64,000 bases of DNA from Streptomyces rimosus subsp. rimosus (GTDB lineage Bacteria; Actinomycetota; Actinomycetes; Streptomycetales; Streptomycetaceae). Shown piece by piece: positions 49,706-57,761 of this stretch. The DNA lies in the NCBI RefSeq assembly GCF_000720725.1, contig NZ_JOCQ01000012.1:1-64000 (forward strand), given 5' to 3'. How positions within the stretch are numbered: position 1 is the first letter of the stretch; the number at the start of each line of letters is the position of its first letter. A program made the position numbers and the translations under genes. Under the pieces are notes generated by a model. The model searched no databases. It was not told the DNA's origin and saw only the letters and a list, made by a program, of their open reading frames with translations.

Positions 49706-50899
49706 GTGAGGCGCATGACAGCACGGCCGGCCAACGCGCATCAGGAGCGAGTGCTCAAGCTGCTGCGTGACGAGGGCCCCCGCTCGCGTGCGGAGCTCAG
49801 CGGTCTCATCGACCTGTCACGCTCGAAGGTCGCGGTCGAGGTCGACCGGCTCATGTCCGCCGGGCTCCTCGTGGTCGACGGGCTCGCCGCCTCGCGGGGC
49901 GGCCGCCGCTCGCACCGCATCCGGCTCTCACCCGAACTCCGCTTCCTGGGCGTCGACATCGGCGCCACCTCGGTGGACGTCGCTGTCACCAACGCCGAAC
50001 TGGAGGTGCTCGGGCACCTCAACGAGCCGATCGACGTACGGGAAGGCCCGGTTGCGGTCTTCGAGCAAGTCGTGGTCATGGCCGGGAAGCTGAAGGCGGC
50101 CGGCCTCGCCGAGAGCTTCGACGGTGCCGGAGTCGGGATTCCCGGGCCGGTGCGCTTCGCCGAAGGGGTTCCGGTCGCGCCGCCGATCATGCCCGGCTGG
50201 GACGGCTTCCCCGTGCGGAAGGCGCTCAGCCAGGTGCTGGGCTGCCCGGTCATGGTCGACAACGACGTGAACCTGATGGCGCTCGGTGAACGGCACGCGG
50301 GAGTCGCCAAGCGCGTCGACGACTTCCTGTGCGTGAAGATCGGCACCGGCATCGGCTGCGGGATCGTCGTCAACGGCCAGGTGCACCGTGGCGCCTCCGG
50401 AAGCGCGGGGGACATCGGCCACATCCAGGTCGACCCCGACGGTCACCCCTGCGCCTGTGGCAACCGCGGCTGCCTGGAGGCCCACTTCAGTGGGGCCGCG
50501 CTCGCCCGGGACGCGCTCGCCGCAGTCGAGTCCGGGCACAGCACCGGTGCGCTGGCCGACCGGTTGGCCGCCTCCGGGACGCTCACCGCGGCCGACGTCG
50601 GGGCGGCCGCGAACGTCGGCGACGCCGTCGCCCTCGATCTCATCCGTGCGGGAGGGGACCACGTCGGGCACGTGATCGCCGGACTGGTTTCCTTCTTCAA
50701 CCCGAGTCTCGTCGTCCTCGGCGGTCGGGTGACGGGCCTGGGCCACGGCCTGCTCGCCGCCATCCGCACGCAGGTCTACCGCAGGTCCCTGCCGCTGGCC
50801 ACCGGCAATCTGCCCATCGTCCTGGGCGACCTCGGCCCGGTCGCCGGCGCCATCGGCGCCGCGCGCCTCATCACCGACCACCTCTTCTCCCCGGCCTGA
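49706..50899 (+). CDS. ROK-family transcriptional repressor
   Basis: The 397-residue protein has an N-terminal winged helix (RVLKLLRDEGPRSRAELS, LSRSKVAVEVDRL) and a ROK sugar-kinase-like domain. The ATP-binding-type loop DIGATSVDVAV, GVGIPGPV, and the zinc motif CACGNRGCLE are present. Family members sense sugars and repress uptake genes. I chose GTG 49706, 6 bases after GGAGG; GTG 49685 and ATG 49715 are alternatives. It lies between two importers and probably governs at least itself and the 57.8-kb gene, which share an operator-like site. Confidence 0.92.
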   Translation: MRRMTARPANAHQERVLKLLRDEGPRSRAELSGLIDLSRSKVAVEVDRLMSAGLLVVDGLAASRGGRRSHRIRLSPELRFLGVDIGATSVDVAVTNAELEVLGHLNEPIDVREGPVAVFEQVVVMAGKLKAAGLAESFDGAGVGIPGPVRFAEGVPVAPPIMPGWDGFPVRKALSQVLGCPVMVDNDVNLMALGERHAGVAKRVDDFLCVKIGTGIGCGIVVNGQVHRGASGSAGDIGHIQVDPDGHPCACGNRGCLEAHFSGAALARDALAAVESGHSTGALADRLAASGTLTAADVGAAANVGDAVALDLIRAGGDHVGHVIAGLVSFFNPSLVVLGGRVTGLGHGLLAAIRTQVYRRSLPLATGNLPIVLGDLGPVAGAIGAARLITDHLFSPA

Positions 50900-50910
50900 C
50901 CCCAAGAACC

Positions 50911-50947
50911 CGCCCCACCGCCGTGACACCCCGCTGGCGGTGGGGCG
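50911..50947 (+). terminator. Hairpin terminator after the ROK gene
   Basis: CGCCCCACCGCC (50911-50922) pairs perfectly with GGCGGTGGGGCG (50936-50947). The following 276 bases before the second importer contain a small dyad CGTCTcAGACG (51151-51161) and nothing else recognisable. Confidence 0.78.
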
Positions 50948-51223
50948 CCTGAACCACACCTCCGGCGTACCAGGCACCGGGCATCCCTGAGGGCCGGTAC
51001 GCACCCTCAGGCGCTCCGGCAACCTTCGCCGCGGTGCCCGGGCTCGTGATCCCCGCCGCACCCGGCGGGCCGCACCGTGGGCCCCGCGAACGCCTCCGCT
51101 CGCCCGCACATCTCGCGCGGTGGGCGCTCGGCTCGTATCACTCTCCTGTTCGTCTCAGACGCATCACTCGCGCAGGCGGCGCCAGCGCCGTGACTGTGTG
51201 CCCCCAGTGAACCGAGGAACACC

Positions 51224-52774
51224 ATGTCGCCAACACCCCATGAGCCCACGGAAGGTGGCATGCCGCCTCCTCTCCTCAAGATGACCGGGATCACCAAGCA
51301 CTTCCCGGGCGTCCGTGCCCTGGACGGTGTCGACCTCACCGTCGCCGAGGGGGAGGTCCACTGCCTCCTCGGCCAGAACGGCGCGGGCAAGTCCACCCTG
51401 ATCAAGGTCCTGGCCGGTGTCCATCAGCCCGATGGCGGCGAGATCCTCTGGCAGGGCACCTCCACGCGTCTGAAGTCCCCGACCGCCGCGATGCGCCTGG
51501 GCATCGCGACCATGTACCAGGAACTCGACCTGGTGGAGCACCTTTCCGTGGCGGAGAACATCAGCCTCGGCCACGAACCGACACGCGCCGGATTCGTCGT
51601 CCGCACCAGGTCCGCACGGCGCACCGCCGCCGAGTTGCTGCGTCGGCTCGGCCATCCGGAGGTCGACCCGGCCACGCTGGTCGGTGAGCTCTCGGCAGCC
51701 CAGCAGCAGATCGTCTCGATGGCCCGCGCCCTCTCCCACGAGGTGCGTCTGATCGTGATGGACGAGCCATCGGCAGCGCTGGACCCGGACGAGGTCCGCA
51801 ATCTCTTCCGCATCATCGAGCGCCTCACCGCCGACGGGGTCGCCGTCATCTACATCTCGCACCGCCTGGAGGAGATCCGGCGCATCGGCAAGCGCGTCAC
51901 CGTCCTGAAGGACGGCCGCTCCGTCGCCGACGGCCTCCCGGCCGTCTCCACTCCCGCCCGCGACATCGTCGCGCTCATGACGGGCCGGGACGTGGAGCAC
52001 GTCTTCCCCGACCGCTCGCCCGGCTCCCCGACCACGGCCACGCCGGTCCTGCAAGTCGAAGGGCTCAGCCGTGAAGGGGAGTTCGAGCCGGTCACCTTCG
52101 GTCTGCACCCCGGCGAGATTGTCGGCCTCGCGGGCCTGGTCGGCTCGGGACGGTCCGAGATCCTGGAGACCATCTACGGCGCCCGCAGACCCGCCACAGG
52201 TCGGGTGTTCGTCAATGGGGAACCGCTGCGGCCCGGCGACGTCCGCGCCGCCGTGCGTGCCGGCATCGGTCTTGCCCCCGAGGAGCGCAAGGCGCAGGCC
52301 CTGCTGATGCTGGAATCCGTCACGCGCAACGTCTCCGTCTCCACGCTCAGCCGGTTCTCGCGTGCGGGCTGGCTCGACCGGACCGCGGAGCGCACCGCCG
52401 CCCAGCAGGCCACACGGGAGCTGGTGCTGCGCCCGGACAACCCGGACGCCCAGGTCAAAAACCTGTCCGGCGGCAACCAGCAGAAGGCGGTCCTGGCCCG
52501 CTGGCTGCTGCGCGGCTGCAAGGTGCTGCTGCTCGACGAGCCGACGCGCGGCGTGGACATCGGTGCCCGTGCCGAGCTGTACGCCGTTGTGCGGGGGCTC
52601 GCCGACGAGGGGCTCGCCGTGCTGCTCGTCTCCAGTGAGGTGCCCGAGGTCCTCGGCCTCGCCGACCGGGTCCTGGTGCTCCGCGAGGGCCGGATCGTAC
52701 ACACCGCGCCCGCGGGGGAGTTGGACGAGCACCGCGTACTCGATCTCGTAATGGAAGGGGACCACTCATCATGA
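51224..52774 (+). CDS. Sugar ABC importer ATPase (RbsA-type) of operon 2
   Basis: The 516-residue tandem-NBD ATPase has a first domain with Walker A GQNGAGKST, LSAAQQQ-type signature and Walker B LIVMDEPSAAL. The second domain has GLVGSGRSEI in place of Walker A and the signature LSGGNQQK. It energises importer 2. GAGGAA precedes ATG 51224; ATG 51260 is a possible alternative. It is coupled to the permease by ATGA. Confidence 0.93.
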   Translation: MSPTPHEPTEGGMPPPLLKMTGITKHFPGVRALDGVDLTVAEGEVHCLLGQNGAGKSTLIKVLAGVHQPDGGEILWQGTSTRLKSPTAAMRLGIATMYQELDLVEHLSVAENISLGHEPTRAGFVVRTRSARRTAAELLRRLGHPEVDPATLVGELSAAQQQIVSMARALSHEVRLIVMDEPSAALDPDEVRNLFRIIERLTADGVAVIYISHRLEEIRRIGKRVTVLKDGRSVADGLPAVSTPARDIVALMTGRDVEHVFPDRSPGSPTTATPVLQVEGLSREGEFEPVTFGLHPGEIVGLAGLVGSGRSEILETIYGARRPATGRVFVNGEPLRPGDVRAAVRAGIGLAPEERKAQALLMLESVTRNVSVSTLSRFSRAGWLDRTAERTAAQQATRELVLRPDNPDAQVKNLSGGNQQKAVLARWLLRGCKVLLLDEPTRGVDIGARAELYAVVRGLADEGLAVLLVSSEVPEVLGLADRVLVLREGRIVHTAPAGELDEHRVLDLVMEGDHSS

Positions 52775-53781
52775 CGCAGTCCGCGACCGCACCCGCGGCT
52801 GAGAAATCCGCCCCCGACGTGCCGCCACCGCGACGGCCCGCGCTCGGCTTCCGCCTCGATATGCGGACGCTGTCGCTGCTCGGTGTCCTTGCCGTCCTCG
52901 TGGTCGTCGGCGGTGTCACCCAGCCCGACTCGTTCCTGGACACCAGCAACGTCCAGCTGATCCTCACGCAGGCATCCGTCATCGGGGTCGTCACCGTCGG
53001 CATGACCTTCGTCATCATCTCCGGCGGCATCGACCTGTCCGTGGGGGCGATCGTCGCGCTGGCGTCGGTGTGGGCGACGACGGTTGCCACTCAGGAGTAC
53101 GGCTTCGCGGGCATCCTGTTCACCGCTGTCGTCGTCGGCCTGGGCTGCGGCCTTGTCAACGGCCTGCTGATCGCGTACGGCGGCCTGGTGCCGTTCATCG
53201 CGACGCTGGCCATGCTGGCTGCTGGACGCGGCCTGGCTCTGCAGATCACCGACGGCAAGACCCAGGTGGTCACCGTGGACGGCGTGCTCAAGCTGGGCGA
53301 GCGGGACTCGTACATCCTCGGTGTCCCGCCGCTGGTCATGGTCTTCGCGGCCGTGACCGTCGTGGGCTGGCTGCTGCTGAACCGCACCACGTTCGGGCGG
53401 CGTTCGGTCGCGGTGGGCAGTAACGCGGAGGCGGCGCGCCTGGCCGGGATCGACGTACGGCGCCAGCGGCTCTACCTGTACCTGCTGTCCGGCCTGTGCT
53501 GCGGCATCGCCGCCTTCTTGCTGATCGTGCTGTCCGGCTCGGGCCAGAACACCAACGGCAACCTGTACGAGCTGGACGCCATCGCCGCGGCGATCATCGG
53601 CGGCACCCTGCTCAGCGGCGGGCGCGGCACCATCACCGGCTCCGTGCTCGGCGTGCTGATCTTCATCACCATCACCAACATCTTCGCGCTCAACAACCTG
53701 GAGACCGCCGTCCAGCAGATCGCCAAGGGCGCCATCATCGTCGCCGCCGTCCTGGTCCAGCACCGCACGGCCCGTGAGTAA
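52771..53781 (+). CDS. Sugar ABC importer permease (RbsC-type) of operon 2
   Basis: The 336-residue permease has VGMTFVIISGGIDLSVGAIVALASVW, VPFIATLAMLAAGRGLAL and IAAAIIGGTLLSGGRGTITGSVLG, all RbsC signatures. Unlike operon 1 there is a single permease gene, so the channel is a homodimer. The ATG overlaps the ATPase stop. Confidence 0.93.
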   Translation: MTQSATAPAAEKSAPDVPPPRRPALGFRLDMRTLSLLGVLAVLVVVGGVTQPDSFLDTSNVQLILTQASVIGVVTVGMTFVIISGGIDLSVGAIVALASVWATTVATQEYGFAGILFTAVVVGLGCGLVNGLLIAYGGLVPFIATLAMLAAGRGLALQITDGKTQVVTVDGVLKLGERDSYILGVPPLVMVFAAVTVVGWLLLNRTTFGRRSVAVGSNAEAARLAGIDVRRQRLYLYLLSGLCCGIAAFLLIVLSGSGQNTNGNLYELDAIAAAIIGGTLLSGGRGTITGSVLGVLIFITITNIFALNNLETAVQQIAKGAIIVAAVLVQHRTARE

Positions 53782-53805
53782 GCCCGCGCAAGGAGAACCA
53801 CGACC

Positions 53806-54855
53806 ATGTCACAGAACGTGAACACCACCCGCAGACGGATGCTCTTCGGCACCGCCGCCCTCTCGGCCGGCGCGCTGCTCACCGCGTGCGTCTCCAACCA
53901 GCCCAAGGACGGAGGCGGAGGCGACGCTCAGCAGGCCGCCGTCGCCGACGACAAGCCCGGCAAGAAAGTGACCATCGGCTTCGCCGGACCGCAGGCCGAC
54001 CACGGCTGGCTCAAGGCCATCAACGACAACGCCAAGAACCGGGCGAAGAAGTACAAGGACGTCACCCTGGAGGCGACGGAGGGCTCCAACGACACCGCCG
54101 CCCAGATCGGCCAGGTGGAGACCCTCATCAACAAGAAGGTCGATGTCCTCGTCATCCTGCCCGCCGACGGCAAGGCCCTCACCCAGGTCGCCCTCAAGGC
54201 CATGCGCGCGGGCATACCGGTGATCAACCTCGACCGGGCCTTCGCGTCCGCGCAGGCCTACCGCTGCTGGATCGGCGGCGACAACTACGGCATGGGTCTC
54301 AACGCCGGGCACTACATCGGCGAGAAGCTCAAGGACAAGAAGAACGCCCGCGTCGTCGAGCTGGCCGGGCTGGACAACCTGGAGCTGACCAAGCAGCGCA
54401 CCAAGGGCTTCGACGACGCGCTGAAGAACTACCCGAACATCGAGAAGGTCGCCCGGCAGGCCGCCGAGTTCACCGTGGAGTCCGGCCAGGCGAAGATGTC
54501 GCAGCTGCTCCAGGCGCAGAAGAACTTCGATGCCCTGTGGAACCATGACGACGACCAGGGCGTGGGCGCCCTGCGCGCCATCAAGCAGGCCGGACGCGAC
54601 GACTTCCTGATGGTCGGCGGCGCGGGCGCGCTCTCGGCGTTCCAGGAGATCAAGCAGGACCGGGGCGTGCTGAAGGCCACCGTCCTGTACCCGCCGACGA
54701 TGGCCGCCTCCGCGATCGACCTCGCGCGGGCGCTCGGCCAGGGCAAGGGCATCGGCGGCATGGCCGAGTTCGAGATCCCGTCCTCGGTCACGCTCTACTC
54801 GGCCGTCGTCGACAAGGGCAACGTCGACCAGTACATGTCCACCGGCTTCCGGTAG
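53806..54855 (+). CDS. Sugar-binding lipoprotein of ABC importer 2
   Basis: The 349-residue protein has a twin-arginine lipoprotein signal (TRRRMLFGTAALSAGALLTAC) and a type-1 periplasmic-binding fold (TIGFAGPQADHGWLKAINDNA, DVLVILPADGKALTQVAL, VINLDRAFASAQAYRCWIGGDNYGMG, ALWNHDDDQG). The N-D-Q and D-R-x-F pattern is typical of ribose/xylose-type binders. An intercistronic hairpin just after its stop may keep its mRNA level above that of the next genes. Confidence 0.93.
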   Translation: MSQNVNTTRRRMLFGTAALSAGALLTACVSNQPKDGGGGDAQQAAVADDKPGKKVTIGFAGPQADHGWLKAINDNAKNRAKKYKDVTLEATEGSNDTAAQIGQVETLINKKVDVLVILPADGKALTQVALKAMRAGIPVINLDRAFASAQAYRCWIGGDNYGMGLNAGHYIGEKLKDKKNARVVELAGLDNLELTKQRTKGFDDALKNYPNIEKVARQAAEFTVESGQAKMSQLLQAQKNFDALWNHDDDQGVGALRAIKQAGRDDFLMVGGAGALSAFQEIKQDRGVLKATVLYPPTMAASAIDLARALGQGKGIGGMAEFEIPSSVTLYSAVVDKGNVDQYMSTGFR

Positions 54856-54870
54856 GCCGCCCCAGAGACA

Positions 54871-54909
54871 GGGCCAGCCTCGGTGCTGTGGGGGCTCCGG
54901 GGCTGGCCC
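54871..54909 (+). promoter_or_regulatory. Intercistronic hairpin
   Basis: GGGCCAGCC (54871-54879) pairs with GGCTGGCCC (54901-54909), extendable by a wobble and a C-G pair. It lies between the binding-protein and oxidoreductase genes, 39 bases before the next ATG, and could act as a partial terminator or mRNA stabiliser. Confidence 0.6.
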
Positions 54910-54947
54910 ACCATGCCCGCCCCCACCGCGTCAAGGAGACCTCGCGT

Positions 54948-56147
54948 ATGGATTCCACCGCTGCCCCCAAGCAGCGCCTCGGTATCGGCATGGTCGGCTA
55001 CGCCTTCATGGGTGCCGTGCACTCCCAGGGCTGGCGCACCGCGGCCCGCGTGTTCGACCTGCCGAGCGAGCCGCACCTGGCAGCCGTGTGCGGCCGTGAC
55101 CCGCGAGCGGTGCGTGCCGCCGCCGACAAGCTGGGCTGGGCGTCCGCCGAGACCGACTGGCGGCAGCTGATCGCCCGGGACGACGTCGACCTCGTCGACA
55201 TCTGCACGCCCGGCGACAGCCACGCGGACATCGCCATCGCCGCGCTCGACGCGGGCAAGCACGTGCTGTGCGAGAAGCCGCTCGCCAACACCGTCGCCGA
55301 GGCCGAGGCCATGGCCGAGGCGGCCGCACGCAACCCGGGCAGCATCGCCATGGTCGGCTTCAACTACCGCCGGGTGCCCGCCCTCGCCCTGGCCCGCGCT
55401 CTGATCGAGGTCGGCAGGCTCGGGGCACTGCGCCACATCCGCCTCACCTACCTTCAGGACTGGCTCGTCGACCCCGACTTCCCGCTCACCTGGCGCCTCA
55501 AGCGCGAGAGCGCCGGGTCAGGCGCCCTCGGCGACCTGGGAGCGCACATCGTGGACCTCGCCCAATACCTGGTGGGTGAACCCCTGGCGGGTGTCGCGGC
55601 ACTCAGCGAGACCTTCGTCACCGAGCGGCCCGTCCCTGCCGCCGCGCCGGCGCCGGCCACCACCAGGGGAGTCGAGCGCGGTCCCGTCACTGTCGACGAC
55701 GCCAGCTTGTTCATCGGCCGCTTCCCCTCCGGCGCGCTCGCCTCATTCGAGGCCACACGCTTCGCCCACGGCCGCAAGAACGCGCTGCGCCTGGAGGTCA
55801 ACGGCGAGCTCGGATCGCTCGCCTTCGACCTGGAGCGGTTGAACGAGCTCCAGTTCTTCGACGGCACCGTCCCCGCTCCCGAAGCGGGGTTCCGGCGCAT
55901 CCTGGTCACCGAACCCGATCACCCCTACCTCGACGGCTGGTGGCCGCCCGGCCACAGCCTCGGCTACGAGCACACCTTCGTCCACCAGGCCCGCGACCTC
56001 GTTCACGCCGTCGCCACGGGTGTCCAGCCCGCACCGTCCTTCGCCGACGGGCTCCAGGTGCAGCAGGTGCTCGCCGCCATCGAGGAGAGCGCGTCCAAGG
56101 ACAGCGTCTACGTGACTGTCACACCCACAGCAGCTACGACAAACTGA
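54948..56147 (+). CDS. Gfo/Idh/MocA-family sugar oxidoreductase
   Basis: The 399-residue cytoplasmic enzyme has an NAD(P)-binding Rossmann domain (IGMVGYAFMGAVHSQGWR), the E-K-P motif HVLCEKPLANTVAEAEAM with the catalytic-type lysine, and the C-terminal substrate domain (GALGDLGAHIVDLAQYLVGE with the family's D-x-x-x-H). It likely oxidises or reduces a sugar or keto-sugar brought in by importer 2. AAGGAG precedes ATG 54948. It is followed 15 bases later by an isomerase gene. Confidence 0.92.
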   Translation: MDSTAAPKQRLGIGMVGYAFMGAVHSQGWRTAARVFDLPSEPHLAAVCGRDPRAVRAAADKLGWASAETDWRQLIARDDVDLVDICTPGDSHADIAIAALDAGKHVLCEKPLANTVAEAEAMAEAAARNPGSIAMVGFNYRRVPALALARALIEVGRLGALRHIRLTYLQDWLVDPDFPLTWRLKRESAGSGALGDLGAHIVDLAQYLVGEPLAGVAALSETFVTERPVPAAAPAPATTRGVERGPVTVDDASLFIGRFPSGALASFEATRFAHGRKNALRLEVNGELGSLAFDLERLNELQFFDGTVPAPEAGFRRILVTEPDHPYLDGWWPPGHSLGYEHTFVHQARDLVHAVATGVQPAPSFADGLQVQQVLAAIEESASKDSVYVTVTPTAATTN

Positions 56148-56162
56148 GGAGGACTGTGCATC

Positions 56163-57167
<1,005 letters not shown>

Positions 57168-57607
57168 GGCGTTCCGGGCCGACCGCCGACGGCATGCGTG
57201 GCCGCCGCCCGCGTGCACCCGCCGGCCCGGGAGAATTCCGGTCCGCCGGGCGTCGCGCCACGAGGCGGATAACGGATGGGTAACGCGGCGGGACGAGCTG
57301 TGAGCATCGCTCTCCTTCAGGGATGGAACCGCCTTCGGGGTGCCATACGCGTACAGCGATATGTGTGCCTCGCGCACCACGGGAGTCTTTATATGCCACG
57401 CTTTTCCCCCGGTCCCCAGCGCCAGTTCACGGACCGCCTCCGACCTGCCCATAGGGGCGAGCCTCTTTTCCCGTAACCGAATCTTCGCGCGTGAATTCCG
57501 CAGCGCCACGCCGCATCGCGGCTGTTAGGCGGCTGACCTGTGGGTTCTCTCGCCGCTGCCCCGTCGGAAATGCCGAGGCCGACGGGGTATTCGGCGTGCC
57601 CGGACGG

Positions 57608-57639
57608 ACTTTGTTCTTACTCAGTAGAAAGTTAACTTT
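57608..57639. promoter_or_regulatory. Putative ROK operator of the second dehydrogenase gene
   Basis: ACTTTGT (57608-57614), 12 bases, then GAAAGT (57627-57632) reproduces the spacing of the ROK promoter site. A perfect 12-bp palindrome AAAGTTAACTTT (57628-57639) overlaps its right half. Confidence 0.68.
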
Positions 57640-57671
57640 TTTCCTGCGCAAGGTCTTTATGAGTCGATGAA

Positions 57672-57700
57672 ACATGACTACCTTCCGGACGAAGTCATGT
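57672..57700. promoter_or_regulatory. Leader inverted repeat
   Basis: ACATGACT (57672-57679) and AGTCATGT (57693-57700) pair perfectly around a 13-base loop. The 3' arm covers the alternative GTG at 57699 and lies 62 bases before the preferred start. It may be an operator or an RNA hairpin. Confidence 0.5.
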
Positions 57701-57761
57701 GAACGTGCGCCGTGCACCGCACAAGGCGCCGGACTTCACGCCCGTATCGAAGGGACTCTTC

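Larger units (their letters stand above)
57168..57761. other. Intergenic and leader region before the second dehydrogenase gene
   Basis: Nearly 600 bases hold no supported gene. The first 300 bases have no clear signal. The AT-rich stretch 57600-57660 holds the ROK-like site, and the leader contains an inverted repeat at 57672-57700. An alternative GTG start at 57699 would add 21 residues. Confidence 0.55.
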
